A stretch of DNA of 33,216 bases from Chromatiaceae bacterium (GTDB lineage Bacteria > Pseudomonadota > Gammaproteobacteria > Chromatiales > Chromatiaceae): the NCBI GenBank assembly GCA_025458165.1, contig JALOTB010000039.1:1-33216 (forward strand), written 5' to 3'. The stretch's first letter is position 1. Every line of letters begins with the position of its first letter. The notes below the pieces were generated by a model. That model had not been told where the DNA came from, searched no databases, and saw nothing but the letters and a program-made list of their open reading frames with translations. Position numbers and translations under genes: made by a program. Of this stretch, positions 19,643 through 28,331 are shown in pieces.

Positions 19643-19889
19643 GCATCGTCCTCCAGCCTCAGGTCATGAGCCTCGATCACTTGGAGCAACTGCTTAACCT
19701 GATACGGCTTAGCCTTTCCCTTCACGCTCTGAAACGTCAACATCTCGCCAACAGCCTTGTTGATGTAGACATGGTGACTTCCGTTAATTCGGTCGAGCCG
19801 AATGCCTCAGCGCACGCCGTCAGATCGTCAAAGCTCAGATTCTTGGAGCCTGACAGAGCTCGCCGCAGCAGCTTCTGCTTCTTTGTCAC
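19639..19889 (-). pseudogene. hicA: HicA-family toxin, frameshifted
   Basis: HicA toxins are small dsRBD-like mRNA interferases with one catalytic His. Seen: from GTG 19889 the frame reads VTKKQKLLRRALSGSKNLSF then DDLTACAEAFG, the usual HicA N-terminal half, but then runs out of frame to a stop at 19737 (50 residues). In a second frame starting at about 19797 the sequence continues LDRINGSHHVYINKAVGEML, TFQSVKGKAKPYQVKQLLQV, IEAHDLRLEDDA and stops at 19639, overlapping hicB by 4 bases. This is the toxin's C-terminal half with the catalytic GSHH. Family members read FGFRLDR here, so the break looks like a loss of about 7 bases (two codons plus one base). The toxin should be dead; a base-calling error would be the alternative. 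Confidence 0.85.
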
Positions 19890-19940
19890 GACCGCCGATT
19901 CCCGTCCGCTCCGGAAACCCCGCGACCTCGCCGCAAGCCA

Positions 19941-19968
19941 CAATCCCAAATCCGCAATCCCAAATCTC
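19941..19968 (-). repeat. Short intergenic repeat, copy 2 (GGATTTGGGATTG core, duplicated)
   Basis: On the minus strand two GATTTGGGATTG units stand in tandem with a 14-base period, immediately behind the glcD stop codon and ahead of hicA. The 13-base core is identical to that at 874-886 behind ilvE. It could mark the entry point of hicAB into the operon or be a dispersed intergenic repeat. Confidence 0.65.
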
Positions 19969-19970
19969 CC

Positions 19971-21440
19971 TCAGTGCTCATGCCGATGCTGAGGTAGCTG
20001 CCGGTACTCCGAGCAGCGCCTCGGCGTCGGCACCCCTTTGCCGGGGTTGAGCAGCTCCTTGGGATCGAAGGCGCGCTTGACCGCATTGAACTGGTGCAGC
20101 TCCTCGGGGCTGAACTGCACACACATCTGGCGGATCTTCTCGATGCCGACCCCGTGCTCTCCGGTGATGGTGCCGCCGACCTCGACGCAGAGCTCCAGGA
20201 TCTTGCCGCCGAGCTCCTCGGTGCGCTCCAGCTCACCGGGGTTGTTGGCGTTGTAGAGGATCAAGGGGTGCATGTTTCCGTCGCCGGCGTGGAAGACGTT
20301 GGCCACGGGCAGGCCGTACTCGGCCGAGAGCTCGGCGGTGCGGCGTAGGACCTCGGGGAGCTTGCGCCGCGGGATGGTTCCGTCCATGCAGTAATAGTCG
20401 GGCGACAGGCGCCCGACGGCCGGGAAGGCGGCCTTACGACCCTGCCAGAAGCGCAGCCGCTCGGCCTCGTCGCGGGCCGTGCGCACCTCGGTCGCGCCGC
20501 TGGCGAGCAGGAGCTCGCGCACCCGCGCGATGTGCTCGGAGACCTCCTGGTTGGTGCCGTCGACCTCGCACAGCAGGATGGCCGCCGCGTCCGTAGGGTA
20601 GCCGGCGTGGACGAAGGCCTCGGCCGCCTGGATCGCCGGCCCGTCCATCATCTCGAGCCCCGCGGGGATGATGCCGGCGGCGATGATCTCGCCGACCGCG
20701 GCCCCGGCCTTCTCGACATCGTCATAGGCGGCGAGCACCACCTGGGCGCGCTCGGGCTTGGGCAGCAGGCGCACGCAGACCTCGGTGACAACGCCGAGCA
20801 TCCCCTCGGAGCCGATGAAGAGCGCGAGCAGGTCGTAACCCGGGGCGTCCAGGCCCTCGCCGCCAAGCTGCACCAGCTCCCCGTCCATGGTGATGAGCCG
20901 CACGGCGAGCACGTTGTGCACGGTGAGCCCGTACTTCAGGCAGTGCACGCCGCCCGAGTTCTCCGCGACGTTGCCGCCGATGGTGCAGGCGATCTGCGAA
21001 GAGGGGTCCGGGGCGTAATAGAGCCCGTGGACCGCCGCCGCCTCGGAGATGGCGAGGTTGCGCACCCCGGGCTGGACCCAGGCGGTGCGGTTGACCGGGT
21101 CGATCGACAGGATCCGGTTGAATCGGGCCAGGCTCAGCACGATGCCGTCGGCGAGCGGCAGGGCCCCGCCGGAGAGCCCGGTGCCGGCACCGCGGGCCAC
21201 CACCGGGACCTCGCGCTCCGCGCACAGCCGCAGGATGCGGCGGACCTCGTCGACCGTGCGCGGCAGGACGACCAGGAGCGGGAGCTGGCGGTAGGCCGAG
21301 AGCCCGTCGCACTCGTAGGGGCGCAGCTCCTCCTCCTGCTCCAGGAGGGCATCGGCGGGGAGGAAGGCGCGGAGCGCGCGCCGTAGGTCCGCCCGGCGGA
21401 CGGGATCGGGGGCTGGCCGTTGCGGCAGGTGGACGCTCAT
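19971..21440 (-). CDS. glcD: Glycolate oxidase catalytic FAD subunit
   Basis: 489 residues. Main flavin subunit that oxidises glycolate (and D-lactate in some homologs) to glyoxylate. Seen: the PCMH-type FAD domain with VVARGAGTGLSGGALP, PGVRNLAISEAAA, YAPDPSSQIACTIGGNVAEN, SGGVHCLKYGLT, and the C-terminal FAD-linked oxidase domain with VFHAGDGNMHPLILYN and GGTITGEHGVGIEK, FDPKELLNPGK. All motifs match E. coli GlcD (499). The start is the ATG at 21440, preceded by GAGG; the frame is open to 21491 without family similarity. It heads the minus-strand run glcD, hicA, hicB, glcE, glcF, hemF and is divergent from an IclR-family regulator 127 bases away. Confidence 0.95.
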   Translation of the reverse strand: MSVHLPQRPAPDPVRRADLRRALRAFLPADALLEQEEELRPYECDGLSAYRQLPLLVVLPRTVDEVRRILRLCAEREVPVVARGAGTGLSGGALPLADGIVLSLARFNRILSIDPVNRTAWVQPGVRNLAISEAAAVHGLYYAPDPSSQIACTIGGNVAENSGGVHCLKYGLTVHNVLAVRLITMDGELVQLGGEGLDAPGYDLLALFIGSEGMLGVVTEVCVRLLPKPERAQVVLAAYDDVEKAGAAVGEIIAAGIIPAGLEMMDGPAIQAAEAFVHAGYPTDAAAILLCEVDGTNQEVSEHIARVRELLLASGATEVRTARDEAERLRFWQGRKAAFPAVGRLSPDYYCMDGTIPRRKLPEVLRRTAELSAEYGLPVANVFHAGDGNMHPLILYNANNPGELERTEELGGKILELCVEVGGTITGEHGVGIEKIRQMCVQFSPEELHQFNAVKRAFDPKELLNPGKGVPTPRRCSEYRQLPQHRHEH

Positions 21441-21567
21441 GCGCGCGATCCTCGGGGCGCGTCGCTCGGGGAGCGACGGATCAGACCACAACGACGGAAC
21501 ATAGTCGCGCGATGGGGCTTTCGCAATCTAGAATTCCCGCCACCATGTGAAATTTTGAGCCACTCCG
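21441..21567. promoter_or_regulatory. Divergent control region between glcD and iclR-family gene
   Basis: 127 bases between the two divergent starts, less GC-rich than the flanks (for example ATCTAGAATTC and TGTGAAATTTTGAGCCA). It must hold the promoters of both genes. IclR-family proteins bind partly palindromic sites near their own promoter; the TCTAGA hexamer and the TGTGAAATTTTGAGCCA stretch are candidate parts, but no complete palindrome or clear -35/-10 pair can be asserted. Confidence 0.4.
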
Positions 21568-22359
21568 ATGACCAAGACTGCGATCCAGGTGATCGACCGC
21601 GCGGCGGCGCTGCTCGACGCCCTCGCCCGCGCGGGTGGCATCGCCAACCTCAAGGTGCTCTCGGCCGACACCGGGCTCCATCCGTCGACCGCCTCGCGCA
21701 TCCTCACCTCCTTGATGGCCCACGGCTATGTCGAGCGCGAGGGCTCGGGGCGCTACAAGCTCGGGGTGCGCCTGCTACAGCTCGCGGCCAAGGTCGGCAC
21801 CCAGCTCGATGTGCGCCGGCTCGCCCCGCCGGTGATGGAGTGGCTGCGCGACCAAGTGGGGGAGACGGTGAACCTGAGCCTGCGCGACCGCGACGAGGTG
21901 GTCTATGTGGAGCGCGTCACCTCCAGCCAGATGATGCGGGTCGAGCAGGTGGTCGGCAGCCGCGCCCCACTGCACGTGACCGCGGTCGGCAAGCTCTTCC
22001 TCGGGGTGGGAGGGGACTCCGAGGTGCGCTCCTACGCCCTGCGGACCGGGCTGCCGCCCTACACGCGCCACAGCATCCGCGAGGCGGAGACCTTGGTGCG
22101 CGAGGCGCGCCAGGCGGTCGCGCAGGGTTACGCCTTCGACGACGAGGAGGCCGAGCTTGGCGTGGGCTGCATCGGCGTGCTGGTGCGCGACGCCGAGGGG
22201 CGGGCGGTCGCCGGGCTCTCGGTCTCGGCCCCGCGGGAGCGCCGCCAGGACGCCTGGGTGCCGCTCGTCAAAGAGGCCGGGGCGCGGCTGTCTGAGCGCC
22301 TTGGATACGACCCCGACGGGATGCATCAGCCCGCGGACGCCCCACGGCCGCCGCACTGA
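21568..22359 (+). CDS. IclR-family transcriptional regulator, likely of the glc operon
   Basis: 263 residues. Seen: N-terminal winged helix-turn-helix (about 5-65) with IANLKVLSADTGLHPSTASR, then ILTSLMAHGYVEREGSGRYK; an effector domain from about 80 with LRDQVGETVNLSLRDRDEVV, HVTAVGKLFL and LGVGCIGVLVRDAEG, the standard IclR ligand domain. Length is typical (about 250-270). It is transcribed away from glcD, a common layout for local control, so glycolate or glyoxylate as effector is a reasonable guess; in E. coli the glc regulator GlcC is of the GntR family instead, so this is not its ortholog. A hairpin follows the gene. Confidence 0.92.
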   Translation: MTKTAIQVIDRAAALLDALARAGGIANLKVLSADTGLHPSTASRILTSLMAHGYVEREGSGRYKLGVRLLQLAAKVGTQLDVRRLAPPVMEWLRDQVGETVNLSLRDRDEVVYVERVTSSQMMRVEQVVGSRAPLHVTAVGKLFLGVGGDSEVRSYALRTGLPPYTRHSIREAETLVREARQAVAQGYAFDDEEAELGVGCIGVLVRDAEGRAVAGLSVSAPRERRQDAWVPLVKEAGARLSERLGYDPDGMHQPADAPRPPH

Positions 22360-22396
22360 GCAGGGGCCCGCGCCGCAACCCGGCGAGCGCAGACGG

Positions 22397-22427
22397 CCGC
22401 TCGGACGGGCATCACCCGGACGAGCGG
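22397..22427 (+). terminator. Hairpin downstream of the iclR-family gene
   Basis: CCGCTCG (22397-22403) pairs with CGAGCGG (22421-22427); inside, after a 2x2 internal loop, CGGG pairs with CCCG around a 5-base loop. It lies 38 bases behind the stop codon and is followed by TCAGAGTTTC, only weakly T-rich. A terminator of the regulator gene is plausible. Confidence 0.42.
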
Positions 22428-22476
22428 TCAGAGTTTCGGGGCGACCTGCGCAGGCGCACCTGCGCGGGGTTGAGGA

Positions 22477-22773
22477 TCAAGCCGCCTGGCGATGTGGCCC
22501 GCGAAAGTGACCCGCGATGTTGACCACCACGGGATGACCGCTACAGTCGGTCTGCCAGCACTCCAGGTCGCGGTTCCACATGACGATCAGGCGCGAAAAG
22601 GCATCCGGGTCCACCGCACCCTCACACTGAATCTCCTTCGGGTCGAGCACGAGGAACACATCCTCTCGATCCTCGACCGACAATACAGCGAATTGCCCGC
22701 GGAAGTGCCCACAGCCTTCGCAGCCGATCCCAAACAACTGGATGACGTCACCGGCTTGCGGGAGCCTGCTCAT
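22477..22773 (-). CDS. Small Cys-rich protein of unknown function
   Basis: 98 residues that I do not recognise as a named family. Seen: five cysteines (18, 21, 50, 72, 77), including a CEGC pair followed by His23, an acidic middle (VEDREDVFLVLDPKE), and the C-terminal segment LIVMWNRDLECWQTDC then SGHPVVVNIAGHF. No signal peptide or membrane segment. The CxxC and spaced Cys/His residues suggest metal or redox binding, which is inference. The ATG is preceded by GGAG at a longish distance. Codon choice is mixed rather than strongly GC3-rich, but the ordered amino-acid pattern looks like protein and no better frame overlaps it. It lies 342 bases downstream of recD2 on the same strand. Confidence 0.62.
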   Translation of the reverse strand: MSRLPQAGDVIQLFGIGCEGCGHFRGQFAVLSVEDREDVFLVLDPKEIQCEGAVDPDAFSRLIVMWNRDLECWQTDCSGHPVVVNIAGHFRGPHRQAA

Positions 22774-23115
22774 GTCTCTTACTCCACAACTCCGACCTTA
22801 CCACCCCTCGACCCCGGATACGGCCTTACGCCGATGTCCGGCTCATGCGACCGAGGGTCACCGTGCAGCCCATGGGTGGCACCGAGCCTACCCCCAGGCA
22901 GCGTAAGCATATTAGCGCGGACTTCGGTTTGCTGCATTGCGAAATGTGGCACGAACCCGGCCGCAAACCGCCAACCGGTGCACAGATTCCGATACCCCCG
23001 CGGCCAAGCCGGGGCCACCGGCAAACGACCCAGAGGACCGCGTTAAGGAGCACGGCTCGGCGAGCGGCGCCTCCGGCGGTCCGCGGCGGCGCTGGTCGTC
23101 GCGGACGCTTGCGGT
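22774..23115. other. Intergenic stretch without recognised gene
   Basis: 342 bases between the recD2 stop and the small Cys-rich gene. No convincing coding frame was seen. Short GC-rich inverted segments occur near 22995-23015 (CCCCGCGGC against GCCGGGG with a bulge), which might end recD2 transcription, but they lack a T-run. Nothing else is supportable. Confidence 0.5.
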
Positions 23116-25332
23116 CTATCCGTCCCGTTGGTCAGCGCCACCGCTGAGGGACAACGCCCGCAGCCGCACCGGCAGGTTGGTGAGCCGCCGCCCCGAGTCG
23201 GCCCGTTTGACCGCCATCGCGAGCGCCCGCGGCTCGGCGATCAGGACTACCAGGCGCCGCCCGCGGGTCACCGCGGTATAGAGCAGGTTGCGCTGGAGCA
23301 GGCTGTAATGCTGGGCGGCGAGCGGGATGACCACCGCTGGGTACTCGCAGCCCTGGGCCTTGTGCACCGTGGTCGCATAGGCGAGGGCCAGCTCGTCGAG
23401 CTCGCCCGGCTCGTACTCGACGCCGCGCCCGTCAAACTCGACCAGGACCCCGTCCTCGTCGATGCGCCGGATACGTCCGATATCGCCGTTGAAGACCTCC
23501 TTGTCGTAGTTGTTGACGGTCTGGATGACCTTGTCGCCCGGGGCGTAGGTCCAGCCAAAACGGCTGATGCGGGGCTCGCCGTCGGGATTGAGTCGCTGCT
23601 GGAGCTCGACATTGAGCGCCCGCGCCCCCAATCCACCGCGGTTCATCGGGGTCAGAATTTGGATCTCCTCTACGGGGTGCAACCCAAAGCGCCGGGGAAT
23701 GCGCTCGGTGACCACCTGGAGCAGCCGCTGGTGAATCTCCTCCGGGCCCTCGCAGGGGATGAGGTAGAAGTCGCTCGCCGCGGCCTCCGCGCCGGGGCGC
23801 TCGGGCATCTGCCCCGCGTTGATGCGGTGGGCGTTGACCACGATGCGCGAGGCCGCCGCCTGGCGGAAGACCTCGGTCAGCCGAGCCGTCGTGACCACCC
23901 CGGAGCCGATTAGGTCCGCCAGCACGCTGCCCGGGCCAACCGAGGGGAGCTGGTCCACGTCCCCCACCAAGAGCACCGCCGCTGGCGTCGGGACCGCCCG
24001 CAGGAGCTGGTTCATCAGCGGCAGGTCGACCATCGACACCTCATCGACGACCAGCAGGTCAGTCTCCAGCGGCGAGTACTGGTCGCGGCGGAAGGCCATG
24101 AGCTTGGGGTCAAACTCCAGCAGGCGGTGGATCGTCTTGGCCTCCAGCCCGGTCGACTCGGCGAGCCGCTTGGCCGCCCGCCCGGTGGGGGCGCAGAGCA
24201 GCACCGACACCCCCTTGGCCCGCAGGATGCGCAGGATGCTGTTGACCACTGTGGTCTTGCCCACCCCCGGCCCGCCGGTGATGACCGTGAGCTTGCCGTT
24301 GATCGCCGCGGCCACCGCGGCGCGCTGGGAGGCCGAAAGGCCGAGCCCGGTCTGACGCTCGACCCAGGGGATGGCCGCCTCCGGGTCGATCGGCCCCCAG
24401 AGCGGCGGCTGGCGCTGCAGCCGCGCGACGCTCATCGCGACCCCTTGCTCGGCCCGCTGCAGGGGGACGAGAAAGAGCGCGGTCTGGCCCTCGATCGGCT
24501 CCTCGACCAGGTGCTCCTCGACGAGCTCGGCGGCGACCGCCTGCGCGATGATCGGCGCCGGGATGCCAAGCAGGGCCTCGGCCTGCGCCTCGAGCCGGCC
24601 GCGGAAGGCGGCGCAGTGACCCTGGGCGGCGATCTCCTGGAGGACATGGCGCACCCCAGCCTGGGCGCGGATCAGGGAGTCCGGCGGGATACCAAGCTTG
24701 GCGGCGATGGCGTCGGCGGTCTTGAAGCCGATCCCGTGGATGTCCAACGCCAGCCGGTACGGGTTCTCACGGACGCGCTCGATCGCGGCCTCGCCATAGG
24801 TCTTGAAGATGCGCACCGCGCGTGCCGTGCCCACCCCTTGGGACTGGAGGAAGACCATGATCTCCCGGATCACCTTCTGCTCGGCCCAGGCGCGGGTGAC
24901 CCGCTCCTTGCGCTTGGGTCCAATCCCGGGAAGCTCCAGCAGGCGATCGGGGTTGTCCTCAATGACGTCAAAGACCCGCTCGCCAAAGGCGCCCACCAGC
25001 TTCTTTGCGAAGTGTGGACCTATGCCCTTGACCATCCCCGAGCCAAGGTACTTCTCGATCCCCTCGCGGGTGCTCGGCGGGATCACGCGCAGCGCTTGGG
25101 CCTGAAACTGCAGGCCGTGCTGTCGATCGTTGACCCAGCGCCCCTCGCACTGGATGTACTCGCCGGGGGTAACGCTGGCCGCGGTACCGACCACGGTCAC
25201 CAGCTCGCGCTGCCCCCGCACCCGGACCCGCAGGACGCAGAAGCCGCTCTCCTCGCTGTGGAAGGTGACCCGCTCGACCGCGCCGCCGAGTGGCTCGCTC
25301 GGCGGTCCGACGGGGTACGAGGGCTCGGTCAT
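23116..25332 (-). CDS. recD2: RecD2-type superfamily 1 DNA helicase
   Basis: 738 residues. 5'-3' DNA helicase of the RecD2 (RecD-like, not RecBCD-bound) family involved in DNA repair or replication stress. Seen: N-terminal OB-like domain (1-85), helix-hairpin-helix repeats ([18 protein letters not shown] at 100-117, [12 protein letters not shown] at 134-145, [18 protein letters not shown] at 198-215), Walker [12 protein letters not shown] (351-361), motif Ia [15 protein letters not shown], Walker [12 protein letters not shown] (426-436), motif [17 protein letters not shown], and C-terminal [17 protein letters not shown] with [16 protein letters not shown]. All helicase motifs are present, so it should be active. 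No recB or recC lies nearby, consistent with RecD2. It is divergent from the M61 peptidase, 152 bases between. Confidence 0.95.
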   Translation of the reverse strand: MTEPSYPVGPPSEPLGGAVERVTFHSEESGFCVLRVRVRGQRELVTVVGTAASVTPGEYIQCEGRWVNDRQHGLQFQAQALRVIPPSTREGIEKYLGSGMVKGIGPHFAKKLVGAFGERVFDVIEDNPDRLLELPGIGPKRKERVTRAWAEQKVIREIMVFLQSQGVGTARAVRIFKTYGEAAIERVRENPYRLALDIHGIGFKTADAIAAKLGIPPDSLIRAQAGVRHVLQEIAAQGHCAAFRGRLEAQAEALLGIPAPIIAQAVAAELVEEHLVEEPIEGQTALFLVPLQRAEQGVAMSVARLQRQPPLWGPIDPEAAIPWVERQTGLGLSASQRAAVAAAINGKLTVITGGPGVGKTTVVNSILRILRAKGVSVLLCAPTGRAAKRLAESTGLEAKTIHRLLEFDPKLMAFRRDQYSPLETDLLVVDEVSMVDLPLMNQLLRAVPTPAAVLLVGDVDQLPSVGPGSVLADLIGSGVVTTARLTEVFRQAAASRIVVNAHRINAGQMPERPGAEAAASDFYLIPCEGPEEIHQRLLQVVTERIPRRFGLHPVEEIQILTPMNRGGLGARALNVELQQRLNPDGEPRISRFGWTYAPGDKVIQTVNNYDKEVFNGDIGRIRRIDEDGVLVEFDGRGVEYEPGELDELALAYATTVHKAQGCEYPAVVIPLAAQHYSLLQRNLLYTAVTRGRRLVVLIAEPRALAMAVKRADSGRRLTNLPVRLRALSLSGGADQRDG

Positions 25333-25484
25333 GATCGCTCGCGGTCCTTTCCCGCTAGTCGCGGGTCCTTGAGTGTAAGTTGACGCGCGGCCCGGGCAGC
25401 GGCCCGCTCGCCAAAACGGGGCGAGGTCGGCTACCGTAAGCGCCCTTCGCCCAAGGCAAGCGCAGCCAACCCGACGTCCTCCGC

Positions 25485-27305
25485 ATGCCCCCGTCCTTCG
25501 ACCTCAGCTACCGCGTCTGCCCCACATCGCCCGAGGCGCACCTGTTTACCGTCGAGCTGGAGATCGCGCGCCCGCCCGCAGTGGAGCTGAGGCTCGACCT
25601 GCCGGCCTGGATACCCGGCAGCTACATGATCCGCGACTTCGCGCGAAACCTGGTCGCCATTGAGGCTGACGACGCGCAGGGCCCGGTGCCGATCGAGAAG
25701 CTCGACAAGCAGACCTGGCGCCTGCCGGTGCGCGGCGGTTCGGTACGGGTGCGCTGGCGTGTGTACGCCTGGGACCTCTCAGTGCGCGGCGCGCACCTCG
25801 ACACGAGCCACGCCTACTTCAACGGCGCGGCGCTCTTGCTGCGTGTCGCCGACCTCGTCGATCGGCCCTGCCACATCGCGCTCGCCCCGCCCCCAGGGGA
25901 AGGCTATGCCGACTGGCGGGTCGCCACCAGCCTGGCCCCGTTGGAAGCCGAGCCCTACGGCTTCGGCACCTACCGGGCCGACGACTACGAGGACCTGATC
26001 GACCACCCAGTCGAGATGGGCTGTTTCACCCTGGTGCCGTTCGCGGTTCGCGGGATGCCGCATGCGCTCGCCATCACCGGGCGCCACCGCGCGGACGAGG
26101 GCCGGCTCCAGCGCGACCTCACCAAGGTCTGCGAGCAGCACGCCGCGCTCTTCGACGAGCTGCCGCTCGACCGCTATCTCTTCCTAACCACCGTGGTCGG
26201 CGACGGCTACGGCGGGCTGGAGCACCGCTTCAGCACCAGCCTGCTCGCGAGCCGCGCCGACCTGCCGGGCCCCGGCGACGAGGCGCCGAGCGAGGGCTAC
26301 CGGCGCTTCCTCGGACTCGCCAGCCACGAATACTTCCACCTCTGGCACGTCAAGCGCATCCGCCCGCGCGCGCTTGCCGAGGCCGACCTCTCGCGCGAGA
26401 CCCACACGCGGCTGCTCTGGGCCTTCGAGGGGATCACCTCGTACTACGACGACCTCGCCCTGGTCCGCTCCGGCGTCATCGACGAGCGGGCCTACCTCGA
26501 GCTGCTCGCCCAGGGCATCACCCGTGTCCTGCGCACCCCGGGGCGGCTCGTGCAGACGCTCGCCGAGTCGAGCTTCGACGCCTGGACCAAGCTCTACAAG
26601 GCGGACGAGAACGCACCCAATGCCATCGTGAGCTATTACGCCAAGGGCGCGCTCGTGGCGCTGGCGCTCGACCTGACCATGCGCCTCGGGACCGACGGTG
26701 CCCGGTCGCTCGACCACCTGATGCGCGCCCTGTGGGGGCGCCACGGCCGCACCGGCATCGGGGTCGAGGAGCGCGGGATCGAGGCCCTCGCCGAGGAGGT
26801 CTCGGGGCTCGATCTGGGGGCCTTCTTCGCCCAGGCGCTCGACTCGACCGAGGACCTGGACCTCGCCCCGCTGCTTGCCGGCTTCGGCATCGAGCTCCGC
26901 CTGCGGCCCGCCCGCGGGCCCAAGGACCAGGGTGGCGTCGGTAACGGCGAGCCCGCCCCTGCCCGACCGCCGCCGACGCTCGGCGTTCGCCTCCAGCCAG
27001 CGGGCTCGGAGCCGATCCTGCAGAACGTCCTGACCGGGAGCGCGGCGGAGCGGGCCGGCCTCGCCCCCGGCGACACGCTGATCGCCATCGACGGTCTGCG
27101 GGTCACCCGCGATAACCTCGATGGCCTGCTCGCGCGCTTCCCCGAGGGCGCCGAGGTACGCGTGCACGCCTTCCGCCGCGACGAACTGATCGAGGTCCGC
27201 GCGCGCCCCCTGCCCGCCCCCGCCGACACCTGCGAGCTGGCGCTCATGAGCAACGTCCCGCCCGCCGCCGAGCGCCGCGCCGCCTGGCTGGGACGCAACG
27301 GCTGA
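25485..27305 (+). CDS. M61-family metallopeptidase with PDZ domain
   Basis: 606 residues, glycyl-aminopeptidase-like zinc peptidase. Seen: N-terminal beta domain (1-170) with [17 protein letters not shown] (41-57), [15 protein letters not shown] (243-257) which holds the substrate amino terminus, zinc site HEYFH (His281, Glu282, His285) in [17 protein letters not shown], third ligand Glu315 in [14 protein letters not shown], and a C-terminal PDZ domain (about 505-590) with [20 protein letters not shown]. No signal peptide is visible, so it is probably cytoplasmic, although homologs vary. All zinc ligands are present. It starts a run of closely spaced plus-strand genes, followed after nine bases by birA. 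Its natural substrate is unknown. Confidence 0.93.
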   Translation: MPPSFDLSYRVCPTSPEAHLFTVELEIARPPAVELRLDLPAWIPGSYMIRDFARNLVAIEADDAQGPVPIEKLDKQTWRLPVRGGSVRVRWRVYAWDLSVRGAHLDTSHAYFNGAALLLRVADLVDRPCHIALAPPPGEGYADWRVATSLAPLEAEPYGFGTYRADDYEDLIDHPVEMGCFTLVPFAVRGMPHALAITGRHRADEGRLQRDLTKVCEQHAALFDELPLDRYLFLTTVVGDGYGGLEHRFSTSLLASRADLPGPGDEAPSEGYRRFLGLASHEYFHLWHVKRIRPRALAEADLSRETHTRLLWAFEGITSYYDDLALVRSGVIDERAYLELLAQGITRVLRTPGRLVQTLAESSFDAWTKLYKADENAPNAIVSYYAKGALVALALDLTMRLGTDGARSLDHLMRALWGRHGRTGIGVEERGIEALAEEVSGLDLGAFFAQALDSTEDLDLAPLLAGFGIELRLRPARGPKDQGGVGNGEPAPARPPPTLGVRLQPAGSEPILQNVLTGSAAERAGLAPGDTLIAIDGLRVTRDNLDGLLARFPEGAEVRVHAFRRDELIEVRARPLPAPADTCELALMSNVPPAAERRAAWLGRNG

Positions 27306-27314
27306 GACTGCGGC

Positions 27315-28307
27315 ATGGCGACCTACCGGCAGGTCCTGCGCATCCTCGCCGACGGCGAGCGGCACTCCGGCGCCGAGCTGGCGCAGACGCTGGGGGTCAG
27401 CCGAGCCGCGGTGTGGAAGGCGGTGCGCAAGGCGGAGACCAGCCTGGGGCTCCAGATCGAGACCCAGCGCGGCCGAGGCTACCGGCTGCAGGCGCCGCTC
27501 GATCTCCTCGACTCCGCGCGCATCCTGGAGGCGATCGAGCCGAGCCAGCGCCGGCACCTCGCCCGGATCGAGATCCACGACGAGATCGACTCGACCAACA
27601 GCCACTTGATGCGGGCCGCCCGCGGCGGTGCTGCCGCGGGGACGCTCTGCCTCGCCGAGCGCCAAAGCGCGGGGCGCGGGCGTCACGGGCGGAGCTGGGT
27701 CTCGCCCTACGGGAGCAATCTCTACCTCTCGCTCCTCTGGCGCTTCGAGCTCGGCCCAGCACAGCTCGGGGGATTGAGCCTCGCCGCCGGCACCGCGGTC
27801 GCTGCGGCGCTGAGCGCCGAAGGGGTCGCGGAGATCGGCCTGAAGTGGCCCAACGATATCCTCTGGCGCGGGCGCAAGCTGGCCGGTCTGCTCTTGGAGC
27901 TGGCGGGCGAGGCGACCGGGCCGAGCCAGGTGGTCATCGGGGTCGGAGTCAACACGCGCCTCGGCGCGGCCGGCACCGCCATCGACCAGCCCTGGGCCGA
28001 TCTCGACGAGATCCTCGGCGCCCAGGGCTATGACCGCAACCGCCTCGCCGGCCGGGTCGCCGCACGCCTGCTCGGCGCGGTCGCGCGCTATGCCCAGGAC
28101 GGTCTTGCCCCCTTCCTCGCGGAGTGGGAGGCGCGCGATCCTTACCTCGGCGCCCCGGTCGAGCTGCATCTCGGCGAGCGGCGCATCGTCGGCCGCCACG
28201 CCGGGATCACCGAGCAGGGCGCCCTGCGCCTCGCCACCACCGCGGGGGTACAGACCTTCCTCGCCGGCGAGGTGAGCCTGCGCCCCCCGACCGGCGGCCC
28301 CCGCTGA
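27315..28307 (+). CDS. birA: Biotin ligase and biotin-operon repressor
   Basis: 330 residues. It attaches biotin to the acetyl-CoA carboxylase carrier protein, and with its DNA-binding domain may repress biotin synthesis genes. Seen: N-terminal helix-turn-helix (about 15-42) with LAQTLGVSRAAVWKAVRKAE, DEIDSTNSHLM (89-99), the biotinyl-AMP loop SAGRGRHGRSWVSPYGSNLY (118-137), KWPNDILWRGRKLAGLLLE, and the C-terminal SH3-like domain. The GRGRHGR form replaces the more common GRGRRGR, a mild variation. With the HTH it is a bifunctional type. It is 9 bases behind the M61 gene and 24 bases before coaX; close pairing of birA with coaX is common. Confidence 0.95.
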   Translation: MATYRQVLRILADGERHSGAELAQTLGVSRAAVWKAVRKAETSLGLQIETQRGRGYRLQAPLDLLDSARILEAIEPSQRRHLARIEIHDEIDSTNSHLMRAARGGAAAGTLCLAERQSAGRGRHGRSWVSPYGSNLYLSLLWRFELGPAQLGGLSLAAGTAVAAALSAEGVAEIGLKWPNDILWRGRKLAGLLLELAGEATGPSQVVIGVGVNTRLGAAGTAIDQPWADLDEILGAQGYDRNRLAGRVAARLLGAVARYAQDGLAPFLAEWEARDPYLGAPVELHLGERRIVGRHAGITEQGALRLATTAGVQTFLAGEVSLRPPTGGPR

Positions 28308-28331
28308 GCGGCACCCGAGCGGAGCTATCCG

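Noticed and set aside
19639..19889. Programmed ribosomal frameshifting in hicA
   Set aside because: There is no slippery heptamer at the junction, and two family residues are also missing, so a deletion explains it better.
19737..19949. A 70-residue minus-strand frame as an intact small gene
   Set aside because: Its middle is the N-terminal half of HicA; it loses the family sequence at the frameshift, and the start region before the GTG is repeat-derived.
24127..25383. A 418-residue plus-strand open frame
   Set aside because: Antisense to recD2, whose helicase motifs are all present on the other strand.
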